Shown piece after piece: positions 1 to 8,502 of a DNA stretch of 22,705 nucleotides. Under the pieces are notes generated by a model. It worked only from the letters and a program-made list of their open reading frames with translations. It did no database searches and had not been told where the DNA came from. The first letter of the stretch is position 1. The number at the start of each line of letters is the position of its first letter. Both the position numbers and the translations under genes were made by a program. Origin of the DNA: JAXFQS01 sp034178815 (GTDB lineage: Bacteria > Verrucomicrobiota > Kiritimatiellia > RFP12 > DVOR01); the NCBI GenBank assembly GCA_034178815.1, contig JAXFQS010000008.1, forward strand, positions 1-22,705, in the 5' to 3' direction.

Positions 1-493
1 CGCAGCATTTTTTGTATTTCTTGCCGGAGCCGCAGGGGCAGGGGTCGTTTCGGCCTATTTTGGGGGTTTCGCGGCGGATGGGCTCGGGGCCGACGATTTG
101 GCCGTCCTGGAAGATCCAGTCGCCTGATTTGCTGCGGGCGAATTGGGCGATTTCGTGGTGTTGGAAGTCGGTCTCTTTGATGCTGTAGTGGGCGATGAAT
201 TCGACGAGGCCGACGGTGTCGTCGGGGCCGCCGGCTTCGGTTCTGAGGACTTCGATGCCGCCCCAAGTGGAGGTCTCGGCCCACTTGCGAGTGTTGTCGC
301 GGTCGAACTCTTTGCGGACGAGGTCGGAGGAGGTTTTGTAGAGGTAGTCGATATCGACTTTGGCGTAGGCGGAGTAGCGCGAACGCATGAGGGCTTCGGC
401 GGTGGGGACTTTTTCGCCGGCGACGATGTAGCGGGCGCAACAGTCGTCGTAGGGTTTTCCGGAGCCGCAGGGGCAGAGGTCGGTTTGGTTCAT
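1..493 (-). CDS. YchJ-family SEC-C motif protein (3' end cut by window edge)
   Basis: The 164 visible residues begin with a SEC-C zinc motif (CPCGSGKPYDDCC, about residues 7-19), pass through a central domain containing LMRSRYSAY-like and VGLVEFIAHY-like segments, and end in a second SEC-C motif (NDPCPCGSGKKYKKCC) at the window edge. This two-motif layout and the length match the YchJ/UPF0225 family (E. coli YchJ, about 152 residues), which also ends a few residues after its second motif, so very little is missing. The paired Cys residues should bind zinc; the cellular role of the family is not established. The ATG at 493 lies 25 nt after the valS stop, so the gene is probably co-transcribed with valS. 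There is no strong ribosome-binding site. Family assignment is secure; function is unknown. Confidence 0.9.
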   Translation of the reverse strand, partial: MNQTDLCPCGSGKPYDDCCARYIVAGEKVPTAEALMRSRYSAYAKVDIDYLYKTSSDLVRKEFDRDNTRKWAETSTWGGIEVLRTEAGGPDDTVGLVEFIAHYSIKETDFQHHEIAQFARSKSGDWIFQDGQIVGPEPIRRETPKIGRNDPCPCGSGKKYKKCC

Positions 494-518
494 GAGGGGT
501 CTTTCGTGAAGGTTGGGT

Positions 519-3185
519 TCAGCCAAGGACGGAGTGGAGTTTGCGGAGTTTTTCGAGGGCGGCGCCGAGTTCCGCTCTCTTGGCGCGCTGTTGTTCGACG
601 ATAGGAGCGGGGGCCTTGGCGGTGAAGGCGGGGTTGGCGAGTTTTGCGTCGATGGAGCGGATGAAGCCTTCGGTCTTGGCGATTTCGGAGGCGAGGCGGG
701 CGCGCTCGGCGGCGATGTCGACGAGTCCGTCGAGGGGAAGGAAGATGGTGCCGAGGCGGCAAACGGTCCCGGGCATGGGGCGTTCGGGATGGGTCTCGAC
801 GAAGGTTAGTTCCTCCGCCCTCAACTGGTTGGCGAGGGTGGCCCGCTGGGATTCCAACCTTTGGGGGTCGGAGGTTTGTATGATGTAGGCGATGGGTTTG
901 GAAGGGGCGATGCCGTATTCGCTACGCAGGGCGCGGCCGGCGGTGACCATCTCGCGGCGGGCTTCGACGAACTCGCGCACGGCGTCGGTCGCCCCCCAGC
1001 GGGCGCAGGCATCGGCGGAGAAGGGTTTGGGCCAAGAGGCTTTCATAATGGTCTGCCCATCCGGGGCGAAGCCCATTTGATGCCAGAGCTCTTCGGTCAC
1101 GAAAGGCATGTAGGGGTGGAGCATCTTGAGCGCCTGGCCGAAGATTGAGGCGATAATCGCGAGCGTCTGGCTGCGGCGGCGCGGGTCGTCCCCGTAGAGA
1201 TCGGCCTTGGCGTACTCAAGATACCAGTCGCAGATGTCCGTCCAAATGAAGTCGTAGATCGCCAACGCGCCGTCCTGAAGCCGGTAGTGCTCCAAATGGG
1301 CGTCGAGCGCCCCGAGCGTCCGATTGAAAACCGCCAGCAAATGCCGGTCGTCGTCGCTCAGCAGCGAAGCATCCAGATGCAACTCCCCCGCTCCAAGCGC
1401 CTGATAGTCCAGTTCCGGACACTTGTCCGCGTGCAGACGGATGAAGCGCCCCGCATTCCAGATCTTCGTGGCAAAGTTCCGCCCAATCTCGAACTTCTCC
1501 AGGCTCACCCGGCTGTCCACCTCCAGCGAAGTAATCAACGCCAGACTGAAACGCAGCGCATCGGCGGAATACTTCTCGATGATTTCCAGCGGGTCGAGCG
1601 AATTGCCCAACGACTTGGACATCTTCCTGCCCTTGTCGTCGCGCACAATACCGTGTATGACGATGTTCCGAAAAGGCGGCGCCTGCATAAACTCGTAGCC
1701 AGCCATCATCATCCGGGCAACCCAGAAAAAGATGATGTCCGGGGCAGTCACCAAGTCGGTTGTCGGGTAGTAAAACTTCAAATCCTTCGCCTCCGCGTCT
1801 GGCCATCCAAGCGTGGAAAAGGGCCAGAGCCAAGACGAGAACCAGGTATCGAGCACATCAGGATCCTGCTCGATGCCTTCCTTCGCGCCGCACGCGGGGC
1901 AGGCAACGGGCGGCTCGGGAGATGCCCATTCGTGTCCACAGGAGCAGGTATAGACGGGGATGCGGTGGCCCCACCAAATCTGGCGGGAGATGCACCAGTC
2001 GCGGATGTTTTCCATCCAGTTGAAGTAGATGTTTTCCCACCGCTTCGGGTGGAATTTGACGGTGCCGTTGCGGACGGCCTCCAGGGCGGGTTTGGCCAGC
2101 GGTTTCATCTTGACGAACCACTGTTTGGAGAGCCTGCTTTCGACGACGGTGTGGCAACGGTAGCAGTGTCCGACTTGGTTGCTGTAGGGCTCGACTTTGA
2201 CGAGATAGCCCTCTTTTTCTAGGTCTTCGACGATCTTTTTGCGGCAGTCGAAGCGGTCCATCCCTGCGTATCTTCCGGCGGCTTCGTTCATAGTACCGTC
2301 GCCGTTCATAATATTGAGGATGGGGAGATTGTGGCGTTGGGCGACCTGGAAGTCATTGGGGTCGTGAGCGGGGGTAATTTTCACCACTCCAGTACCGAAT
2401 TCGCGCTCGACATAGTCATCTTCCACGATAGGAATCTCGCGGTCGCAAAGGGGCAGGATGACCCGTTTCCCCCGAAAGGCGGCGGTACGGTCGTCCTTTG
2501 GATTGATGGCGACGGCGGTATCGCCGGGGAGGGTTTCGGGTCTTGTGGTGGCAACAACGACTTCGCCTCCGCCGACGACGGGGTAGCGTATGTGCCAGAG
2601 GAAACCTTCGTTGGGTTCGTGCTCGGACTCGTCATCGGCGAGGGCGGTGCCACACCTAGGACACCAGTTGACGATATAGTTCCCGCGGTAGATTAGCCCC
2701 TTTTGGTAGAGGTCGCAGAAGACTTTACTCACGGCCTTGGAGAGGCCTTCGTCCATAGTGAAGCGTTCGCGCCGCCAGTCGCAACTGGCACCGAGTTTAC
2801 GCTGCTGGCGTACGATAGTTCCGCCGAATTTCCGGCGCCACTCCCAGACGCGTTCGATGAAGGCTTCGCGCCCGAGATCCTGCCGCCGCCGGCCCTCCTT
2901 CTTGAGGTCTTTTTCGACAACATTCTGGGTAGCGATGCCGGCGTGGTCCGTCCCCGGAACCCAGCAGACATTGCGCCCCTGCATGCGGCGGTAGCGCACG
3001 AGCACATCCTGAATCGTCTCATTGAGCGCGTGGCCCATATGGAGAATGCCCGTGACATTCGGGGGCGGGATGACAACCGAGTAGGGTTCGCCCCCCTCCT
3101 CCGGCTCGCTGTGGAAACACCCGTGCTCCTCCCAGAAGCGATACCACTTTTCCTCTACCGACTTCGGATCGTAATTCTTGTCCAT
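519..3185 (-). CDS. valS: Valine--tRNA ligase (class I aminoacyl-tRNA synthetase)
   Basis: This enzyme charges tRNA-Val with valine in the cytoplasm. The 888-residue reading shows the class I signatures HMGH (residues 49-52, after PPPNVTG) and KMSKS (521-525). The editing domain is visible around 213-278 (TTRPETLPGDTA and GTGVVKITPAHDPND). Cys pairs at 175/178, 341/344, 414/416 and 429/432 suggest several zinc knuckles. The C-terminal 70 residues form the ValRS coiled coil that contacts tRNA. The open frame extends 50 codons further upstream, but those residues are not ValRS-like and the promoter at 3223-3251 lies inside them, so I choose the ATG at 3185. The gene has its own promoter and is followed by the YchJ-like gene. 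No T-box fits in its leader of about 30 nt. Confidence 0.97.
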   Translation of the reverse strand: MDKNYDPKSVEEKWYRFWEEHGCFHSEPEEGGEPYSVVIPPPNVTGILHMGHALNETIQDVLVRYRRMQGRNVCWVPGTDHAGIATQNVVEKDLKKEGRRRQDLGREAFIERVWEWRRKFGGTIVRQQRKLGASCDWRRERFTMDEGLSKAVSKVFCDLYQKGLIYRGNYIVNWCPRCGTALADDESEHEPNEGFLWHIRYPVVGGGEVVVATTRPETLPGDTAVAINPKDDRTAAFRGKRVILPLCDREIPIVEDDYVEREFGTGVVKITPAHDPNDFQVAQRHNLPILNIMNGDGTMNEAAGRYAGMDRFDCRKKIVEDLEKEGYLVKVEPYSNQVGHCYRCHTVVESRLSKQWFVKMKPLAKPALEAVRNGTVKFHPKRWENIYFNWMENIRDWCISRQIWWGHRIPVYTCSCGHEWASPEPPVACPACGAKEGIEQDPDVLDTWFSSWLWPFSTLGWPDAEAKDLKFYYPTTDLVTAPDIIFFWVARMMMAGYEFMQAPPFRNIVIHGIVRDDKGRKMSKSLGNSLDPLEIIEKYSADALRFSLALITSLEVDSRVSLEKFEIGRNFATKIWNAGRFIRLHADKCPELDYQALGAGELHLDASLLSDDDRHLLAVFNRTLGALDAHLEHYRLQDGALAIYDFIWTDICDWYLEYAKADLYGDDPRRRSQTLAIIASIFGQALKMLHPYMPFVTEELWHQMGFAPDGQTIMKASWPKPFSADACARWGATDAVREFVEARREMVTAGRALRSEYGIAPSKPIAYIIQTSDPQRLESQRATLANQLRAEELTFVETHPERPMPGTVCRLGTIFLPLDGLVDIAAERARLASEIAKTEGFIRSIDAKLANPAFTAKAPAPIVEQQRAKRAELGAALEKLRKLHSVLG

Positions 3186-3222
3186 CTTTGGTTCCGCGAC
3201 AATGCTGAATGCTAGGTCGCCT

Positions 3223-3251
3223 ATCATACCGAATTTCCGTCCCGTTTGCAA
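3223..3251 (-). promoter_or_regulatory. Sigma-70-type promoter of valS
   Basis: On the minus strand a -35 box TTGCAA (3251-3246) is followed after exactly 17 bp by a -10 box TATGAT (3228-3223). Transcription would start near 3216 and leave a leader of about 30 nt before the valS ATG at 3185. The tpiA promoter uses the same -35 hexamer. The assignment rests on consensus match and position only. Confidence 0.7.
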
Positions 3252-3310
3252 GGCGCGAATCCGCCACGCCCCCGACGAAACGCCCCCGCGCCGCCCCGCA
3301 CCCGCCCTGA

Positions 3311-3396
3311 CAGATGCCAACTCGGCGCACGGCATCCTGCCAACCTTTTCACCCGACAGGTGCCAACCTCACGCCCCCGATGGTAGACACCTCCGC
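3311..3396. repeat. Cluster of short dispersed intergenic repeats upstream of valS
   Basis: The copy AGGTGCCAACCT (3358-3369) is the exact reverse complement of AGGTTGGCACCT at 21760-21771. Related shorter copies are GATGCCAACTC (3313-3323) and TGCCAACCT (3338-3346). Beside them, GGTAGACACCTCC (3382-3394) is, in reverse complement, one base different from GGAGGTGTCCACC at 13504-13516. These are members of two short repeat families found in several gaps of this window. No gene or other signal is seen between this cluster and the pseudogene. Confidence 0.6.
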
Positions 3397-3423
3397 CCCC
3401 CCTTCGTGCCTACCCGCCACCCC

Positions 3424-3960
3424 CTAACGGTTCTTATTCTCGCGCACCCAGCGAAACGCCGTCGGCACATCCACGAACGACTCCCCCGTGATAAACTCAT
3501 ACTCCGCCAGCGCCGCCTCCGCCGCCCTAAGCGCTTCATACCCGTTGACCAGTTCAAGCCGGATCGTTGGCAATCACGCTCTCCACAGCGGTCTTCTGCT
3601 CCTTGAGGTAGGAGGTCAGAGCCTGCCCCCGGCCTCGGCATTGTCGAGTTGCTTGATTCCGCCAACCAAACTACCAATGGACTCCTGAAGAGCGGGGCCA
3701 GTCACGCCTAGGAGCGCTTCGAGTTCCTACTTGGTGGCAACAGCGTCTTTGGCGACGGACTTCCACTCGTTGAACTTGTCAGAGGTAGTCTTACTCGCCT
3801 GAAGCTCGAACTTGTCCTCGCTAAGGACGAGTTTGGCAAGGTATCCGGGGAGCTCCTTGGAGGTGGCGGCGAGCGGCGTATTTCCGGAGGCAACGGCGGG
3901 GGCTATCGAGCGCAGCGATGCGGGGAATCGGTTGGTAGCATCCGGGGGGATTCTCGGGTA
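3424..3960 (-). pseudogene. Decayed pseudogene of unknown family
   Basis: A protein-like reading runs on the minus strand but is broken at three places. From about 3960 it reads through NTPLAATSKELPGYLAKLVL and DKFNEWKSVAKDAVATK to an in-frame TAG near 3728-3730. It continues with ELEALLGVTGPALQESIGSL, then needs a one-base frameshift near 3625-3635 to continue as QALTSYLKEQKTAVESVIA. A second frameshift near 3555-3560 leads to ELVNGYEALRAAEAALAEYE and the C-terminus VPTAFRWVRENKNR, stop at 3424. The pieces are helix-rich with consistent amino-acid composition, which argues for one former gene. No start codon is seen; the 5' part appears lost or replaced by repeat sequence at 3930-4023. I do not recognise the family. 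Confidence 0.6.
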
Positions 3961-4023
3961 CCGCTAGGAGGCGCGCGCGGCAACCTCCGGGAGGGTCGGG
4001 TTGCTACCTTTCGGGATGAAAGG
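3930..4023. repeat. Degenerate intergenic repeat units beside the pseudogene
   Basis: Units resembling the GGTTGGCACC family occur here: GGTTGGTAGCATCCGGGGGG (from 3930), a reverse copy ending in GCAACCTCCGGGAG (about 3979-3992), and GGTTGCTACCTTTCGGGATG (from 3999). CCGGGGGGATT in the first unit also occurs at 11482-11492. The units separate the pseudogene from the 3' end of the Ehr-like operon. Confidence 0.4.
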
Positions 4024-4057
4024 TGTGCAGGGAAATCTAGACCGGAAGGCAAATCGC

Positions 4058-4088
4058 GGCTGGCAGATTGGGGATTGTTCCGCCAGCC
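4058..4088 (-). terminator. Possible weak hairpin behind the Ehr-like operon
   Basis: A 7-bp inverted repeat (GGCTGGC 4058-4064 with GCCAGCC 4082-4088, loop 17 nt) begins 8 nt after the operon's last stop codon. There is no clear U-tract, so this may be only a weak or Rho-assisted stop. Confidence 0.25.
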
Positions 4089-4095
4089 CGAAAGG

Positions 4096-4890
4096 TCACT
4101 CGTCCACGGGCGGAGCGGGTGGGCGACCGATGGCGCGCACGAGGGCTTCGAGGGTGGTGGCGGGGTGGGGCGGGCAGCCGGGGATATAGAGCATCGGAGC
4201 GGGGAGTCCGCTCTCGCGCCAGCCGTCGAAGCCGCCGCAAGTCTGGGGCGATTGGGCGTAGAGCCCGCCGGAGATGGCGCAGGCGCCGGAGAGGACGATG
4301 GCGCAAGGGCGAGGCATAGCATCGTAGGTCTTGCGCAGGGCGAGGGCCATATTGCGGGTCACCGGACCGGTCACCAGGATGGCGTCGGCATGGCGAGGCG
4401 AGGCGACAATCTGAATCCCGAAACGCCCCATATCCCACGCCAGCGTCCCGAGCACATTGAAGTCCAATTCGCACGCCGCGCACCCGCCCGCCGAGACCTG
4501 ACGAATCTTGAACGACTGGCAGCAGAGCCCCGTGAACTCCGCATCGGGATTGCAGCCCGGGCGGTACGCTCCTTCGCCCGCGCGCACCACCAAATCGTCA
4601 CGCCGGAAGGTCGCCAGACGGTACTCTCGGGTGAAGCGGATACGCGGGCAAACCTCCGCGCAGCGCCCGCAGAAGGTACACCGACCAAGGTCGATCGACG
4701 GTCTCCCCTCGCCATCCGCCAAGACCGCTTGCGCGGGACAAACCGAGGACGCCAAACGCCGGTCTTCGGGCGTCGCCGAGGCATCAATCACCGGCCGCCC
4801 GCGGAACGAAGGGGGCAGATTCGGCGGCGTCGCGGGGAATGTCCCCGTGCGGTACTTCTGGCGCAGGCGGGCAAGGAAAGAGGCTATCAT
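4096..4890 (-). CDS. Ferredoxin-domain / NuoB-HyfI-like small subunit fusion of an Ehr-type complex
   Basis: The 264-residue protein joins two electron-transfer modules. Residues 30-100 are a HyfH/NuoI-like ferredoxin domain with the motif CTFCGRCAEVCP (Cys 71, 74, 77, 81) and one upstream Cys in VCPAQAV (Cys 51). The first motif of a normal two-cluster ferredoxin keeps only that last Cys, so one [4Fe-4S] cluster is expected, from Cys 51, 71, 74 and 77. Residues 125-250 are the HyfI/HycG/NuoB-like small subunit, with GGCAACELD (Cys 137/140), SGACAISGG (Cys 204) and IPGCPPHPAT (Cys 239) holding the proximal cluster. The gene is last in the operon, 15 nt after the large-subunit gene, with GGAG 8 nt before its ATG. 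It should sit in the peripheral arm and pass electrons to or from the large subunit's altered active site. Confidence 0.88.
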   Translation of the reverse strand: MIASFLARLRQKYRTGTFPATPPNLPPSFRGRPVIDASATPEDRRLASSVCPAQAVLADGEGRPSIDLGRCTFCGRCAEVCPRIRFTREYRLATFRRDDLVVRAGEGAYRPGCNPDAEFTGLCCQSFKIRQVSAGGCAACELDFNVLGTLAWDMGRFGIQIVASPRHADAILVTGPVTRNMALALRKTYDAMPRPCAIVLSGACAISGGLYAQSPQTCGGFDGWRESGLPAPMLYIPGCPPHPATTLEALVRAIGRPPAPPVDE

Positions 4891-4905
4891 TCTGAAAACT
4901 CCAGG

Positions 4906-6447
4906 CTAGAGATCCGTGCCGCAATAGGAGAGATTGAAACTCTTGTTGCAGATGGGAAAGTTCGAAATCTGCTCCCCCCTCAAGGCAAACGCCAGCCCCG
5001 TCCAGTTGCGGAACGAAGGGTCTACAATCTTATACCGCCGGAAGCGCCCCGAACCATCCGTCAGCCCCACATGAACCAACTCCCCGCGCCACCCCTCGAC
5101 CACCGAAACCGCCAGACTGTTCGCCGCAAGCGGACACCTCGCAGGCTCCGCCGAGGCGATTCCCGCGCCAGCCCCCGCCACCTCCGCAAGAACCCGCTCC
5201 AGCCAGTCGAACGAAGCCGACAACTCCAGTCGCCTCTGCCTCGCCCGGCAGAAGACATCCCCCAAAACCTCCCCATCCTGAAAAGCCGGCAACGGTGTCG
5301 ACGCATACGGCACCACCCCCGGAAGCGGAAAGTCCGCCCGCGCATCGTACGCCAGCCCAGACGCCCGCGCCGCCAACCCCGTCAACCCCAACTCGCGCGC
5401 CCGCCGCAGCGGCACCCGCCCAGTTTGCTCCAGCCGGTCAAGCACACTCGGCGCATCGAACATCAGCGCCAAAGCCCCCTCCAAATCCCTTCGCGCCGCA
5501 CGCAATCTCAAGAGCGCCTCCCCCGCCGTCGCAGGCGCCAGCCCCACCCGCGAACCACCGGGAACCAACGCATTCCGCCCAAACCGGTTCCCCGTCAACA
5601 AAGCCGTCAGATTGAGCAAATCACCCCTAATCCGCCCGCAAAAAGAAGCCGTCGGCAAATACGCCACATCACCCGCCAACGCCCCCAAATCCCCCGTATG
5701 GTTCGCCACCCGCTCAAGTTCCAAAAGCACCGACCGGAGCAGCAGAACCTCCTCCGGAACCGCCAGTCCCCCAAGCCCCTCCATCAGCGCACATCCCGCC
5801 CACGCAGAGGCAACCGTCGCGTCCCCGGAAACCGTCTCCAGCCACGGAATCGTGCGCACCTCAGGCCCCCCCTCCAGCAGACGCTCCACCCCCCGGTGCT
5901 GATACCCCAGCGAGATTTCCAGATGAAAGACATCCTCCCCCAGACACTGGAAACGGAAGTGCCCCGGCTCAATCACACCCGCATGCACAGGCCCGACCGC
6001 CACCTCGTGCGCCGCACACCCCTCAAGCCGGAAATTGTCCGCCACCCCCGGCAGAATCCGCTCGCGAGGGAAAGCATTCCGACCGTTCCACGCCTCGTGG
6101 AATCGTATCGGCTTGAGCCACGGATGACCGGCAGGAACGACCCCGTACTGCTCCGCGATTTCCCGTTCGAACCAATCCACCATCGGCAACAGAGGCGTAA
6201 ACGAAGCATACTGCTCCCGACACAGCGCAGAGCCCAGAAACAGCCTTTTCCCCGCCGCATCGCCCAGCACCGACACCAGCCGAAAAAGCCCATCTCCCGC
6301 CTCCTCCGGAACCGCGAAAAAGGCCAGTACGCGGCAAGCAGGCGCCCCCATCGCCGCCAACATCTCGTCGCGCAACTCGGGCAGCGACAGCACCGGAACC
6401 TGGTCGAACGCGACCGGACGAGCATTAAAGGTTTCAAGCAACTTCAC
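4906..6447 (-). CDS. HyfG/HycE-like large subunit lacking [NiFe] ligands (NuoC-NuoD fusion)
   Basis: The 513-residue protein has an N-terminal NuoC-like domain (about 1-125, including WFEREIAEQYG) and a C-terminal NuoD/hydrogenase-large-subunit domain (about 150-513, starting GPVHAGVIEPGHFRF). A true [NiFe] hydrogenase would have RVCGIC near residue 205 and DPCYSC near the C-terminus. Here the sites read ETVSGDATVASAWA (204-217) and NLSYCGTDL (505-513), so three of the four nickel ligands are absent and the remaining Cys is displaced. This matches the Ehr relatives of group 4 hydrogenases. The start is uncertain: a GTG at 6459 overlaps the previous stop as GTGA, while the GTG at 6447 has a better ribosome site (GAGG, 6 nt away) and is chosen. 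Long open sequence upstream is a shadow of the preceding gene. Confidence 0.88.
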   Translation of the reverse strand: MKLLETFNARPVAFDQVPVLSLPELRDEMLAAMGAPACRVLAFFAVPEEAGDGLFRLVSVLGDAAGKRLFLGSALCREQYASFTPLLPMVDWFEREIAEQYGVVPAGHPWLKPIRFHEAWNGRNAFPRERILPGVADNFRLEGCAAHEVAVGPVHAGVIEPGHFRFQCLGEDVFHLEISLGYQHRGVERLLEGGPEVRTIPWLETVSGDATVASAWAGCALMEGLGGLAVPEEVLLLRSVLLELERVANHTGDLGALAGDVAYLPTASFCGRIRGDLLNLTALLTGNRFGRNALVPGGSRVGLAPATAGEALLRLRAARRDLEGALALMFDAPSVLDRLEQTGRVPLRRARELGLTGLAARASGLAYDARADFPLPGVVPYASTPLPAFQDGEVLGDVFCRARQRRLELSASFDWLERVLAEVAGAGAGIASAEPARCPLAANSLAVSVVEGWRGELVHVGLTDGSGRFRRYKIVDPSFRNWTGLAFALRGEQISNFPICNKSFNLSYCGTDL

Positions 6448-6455
6448 GGCAGGCC

Positions 6456-7817
6456 TCACTCCATAAAGGTAAAGCAGAGCACCCCAAAGAGCAAGGCCGA
6501 AATCCCCAGCAGCAATGCCGGCGCGATGGCCAGTCCCTTGGGCAGAACGCAGAGTGGCAGCTTCCCTTCCGCCGGCTCGCCCATAACCATCCCCAGCACC
6601 GACTGCATCATTCCACAGAAGAGCGCCAGGAGCGAGATTCCGGTCAGCAGACAGAGTACCGGCCGCGCCACCAGTTGGCGAATTAGGGCATACTCGCCGA
6701 CAAAGAGCGCGGAGGGCGGCATGGCGGTAATCATCAGCGCGCCAACCAGCCAAAGGACCGCTTGCGCGGGGTGCGTCGAGAAGAGACCCTTTACCGCCCC
6801 GATGCTCCTTGTCCCCCACGCCAACAGGATGTTCCCGGCCACCAAGAAGAGCGCAACCTTCACCAGCGAATGGCCGGCGAGGTTGACCAGATAGGCCCCG
6901 CCGCAAGGGCTTTCGCGCAGAGCGAAGAGCATCAGTACCAGCCCCATGTTCTCCACGCTTGAGTAGGCCAGCATCCGCTTGTAGTCGGTCTGGCGGATGA
7001 TAAAGAGCGCCGCCACGGCAACCGAGAAGGCGCCAAAGAAGAGCATCATGTCGTTGATGAACGGCACCAGTTCCGCAGGCGCGAAGGCGGCTATTCGGGT
7101 CAGGGCGAGGAAGGCGCAATTGAGTAAGGTTCCCGAGAGGAGGGCGGAGGCGACGGCGGGCGCCTCGCTGTGGGCATCTGGGAGCCATGTGTGGAAGGGG
7201 GCAAGGCCCATTTTGGTGCCGTAGCCGGCAAGGGCGAGGATGAATGCCGCCTTGTACCAGACGGGGTTGATGGCGCCGTTCCGGGCAAGATGCTGGGCAT
7301 GGCCAAGGAGCATGGTGCCAAAGAGCGCCAGGGCAATGCCGACAGAGCAGATGAGCAGGTATTTCCACATGGCTTCGAGGGACTCGGCCGAGCGGTGGAA
7401 GCAGATGAGCGGTGCGCTGAAGAGGGTGGTGGCTTCGACGGCGACCCAGACGAGGCCGGGGTCGCGGGCAACGGCTACGAGGGTCATGGATCCAAGGAAG
7501 GCCCAGAGGCAGGTCAGGAAGGGGCGGCTAGCCATCACGCGGCGGGCGTCGGAGCGGCCTTCAATCTGGCGCGCGAGGGGAATCCACTGCTGGGCGTGGG
7601 CGACGACGGCGAAGTAGAGGAATGAGGTGAGGAAGAGAACGAGGCGGGAGGAACTATCGAGTTGCTCGTGGGGGAGTCTCAGGCAGGCCAGGAGGGTAAT
7701 CAGAAGGTGTGCGGCGGCTCCGACGAGGGCGAGGCGTTCGGCGGCGCGGTGGGTTCGTCCGAGGGCGAATGTGAGCAGGGAGAAGAGGAAGGGGGTGGCA
7801 ACCAGGAGGGTGGTCAT
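6456..7817 (-). CDS. HyfF/NuoN-like antiporter-type membrane subunit of the Ehr-type complex
   Basis: This 453-residue polytopic membrane protein belongs to the Mrp/NuoL-M-N antiporter family. The likely ion-path residues are present: Glu128 in the WVAVEATTLFSAPL helix, Lys202 in GYGTKMGLAPFHTWLPDAHS, and the His residues 209 and 216 that follow. A later helix contains QTDYKRMLAYSSVENMGLV, typical of the family. It is somewhat shorter than E. coli HyfF (about 526 residues). The ATG at 7817 lies 7 nt after the HyfE-like stop and begins a hydrophobic helix; codons further upstream belong to another frame. The ribosome site is weak, so translation may be coupled to the gene before. The protein should help translocate H+ or Na+ in the membrane arm. 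Confidence 0.88.
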   Translation of the reverse strand: MTTLLVATPFLFSLLTFALGRTHRAAERLALVGAAAHLLITLLACLRLPHEQLDSSSRLVLFLTSFLYFAVVAHAQQWIPLARQIEGRSDARRVMASRPFLTCLWAFLGSMTLVAVARDPGLVWVAVEATTLFSAPLICFHRSAESLEAMWKYLLICSVGIALALFGTMLLGHAQHLARNGAINPVWYKAAFILALAGYGTKMGLAPFHTWLPDAHSEAPAVASALLSGTLLNCAFLALTRIAAFAPAELVPFINDMMLFFGAFSVAVAALFIIRQTDYKRMLAYSSVENMGLVLMLFALRESPCGGAYLVNLAGHSLVKVALFLVAGNILLAWGTRSIGAVKGLFSTHPAQAVLWLVGALMITAMPPSALFVGEYALIRQLVARPVLCLLTGISLLALFCGMMQSVLGMVMGEPAEGKLPLCVLPKGLAIAPALLLGISALLFGVLCFTFME

Positions 7818-7824
7818 GGGGGTT

Positions 7825-8493
7825 CTATCTGCGGGTTGTGGTGTCGCCGAGGCGGTTGAGGCGGTCGGTGTCGATGTGGGCGAATTCGCGGTTAATCTGG
7901 AAGATGGCGATGCCCATGACGAAGACGAGCACGAGGACATCCAGGAGGATGCCGAGTTCAACGAAGATGCCGTATTCCATCATCAGCCCGGCGCCGAAGA
8001 CGGTGATGCCGTTCTCAAGCATCAGGAAGCCGATGACTTGGGTGATGGCTTTGCGGCGGGCGACAATTATAAAGAGGCCGGCACCGATTGTGGCGAGTGC
8101 GACGGGGATGGTCAGGGCGCAGGCGAGGCCGTCGGCGATGTGCAGGTGCGAGGCGGCTAGGAAGGAGGCGGCGACGATGAGGAATTGGACGGCGACGGAG
8201 AGGGGGTAGCCGACGAAGGGTTCGAGTTCGCGCTTGACGGAGGCTTGGCGCATGGCGTAGACCATCAGGGCGGGGAGGGCTATGCCTTTGACGAGGGTGT
8301 TGGTCAGTGCGACGCCCCACAGTTGAAGGGAGGAGATGCCGCCGCCGGTTTGCCAGACGGCCAGGGGCAGCAATCCGATGAGCAGGCCTTGGATTCCGGC
8401 GACTTTGATGCAGTGGAGCAGGCGGCTGGAGGCGACGAGCACGAGGTTGCTTGCGAGTATCAGTGCGAGGAGGAGTTCGGCGGTCTCTGGCAT
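7825..8493 (-). CDS. HyfE-like small membrane subunit of the Ehr-type complex
   Basis: This 222-residue protein is almost entirely hydrophobic helices, close in length to E. coli HyfE (216 residues), and its C-terminal half resembles NuoK (FLMLENGITVFGAGLMMEYG, with a membrane Glu). It lies between the HyfC-like and HyfF-like genes, the usual place in Hyf and Ehr operons. The ATG at 8493 is 9 nt after the HyfC-like stop with AGGA in front. It would form part of the ion-conducting membrane arm. Nothing in it is unusual. Confidence 0.86.
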   Translation of the reverse strand: MPETAELLLALILASNLVLVASSRLLHCIKVAGIQGLLIGLLPLAVWQTGGGISSLQLWGVALTNTLVKGIALPALMVYAMRQASVKRELEPFVGYPLSVAVQFLIVAASFLAASHLHIADGLACALTIPVALATIGAGLFIIVARRKAITQVIGFLMLENGITVFGAGLMMEYGIFVELGILLDVLVLVFVMGIAIFQINREFAHIDTDRLNRLGDTTTRR

Positions 8494-8502
8494 GGGGCGT
8501 TC

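Noticed and set aside
3186..3335. Fifty-codon N-terminal extension of valS
   Set aside because: It overlaps the valS promoter, has no ValRS similarity, and the ATG at 3185 begins the normal N-terminus.
4906..6447. Catalytic [NiFe] hydrogenase large subunit
   Set aside because: Neither CxxC ligand pair is present; calling the operon a hydrogenase or formate hydrogenlyase would be wrong on this evidence.
4075..6894. A 939-codon open frame on the plus strand opposite the Ehr operon
   Set aside because: Its translation is Arg/Pro-rich low-complexity text without domains, while the minus strand encodes conserved subunits; it is a GC-rich antisense shadow.
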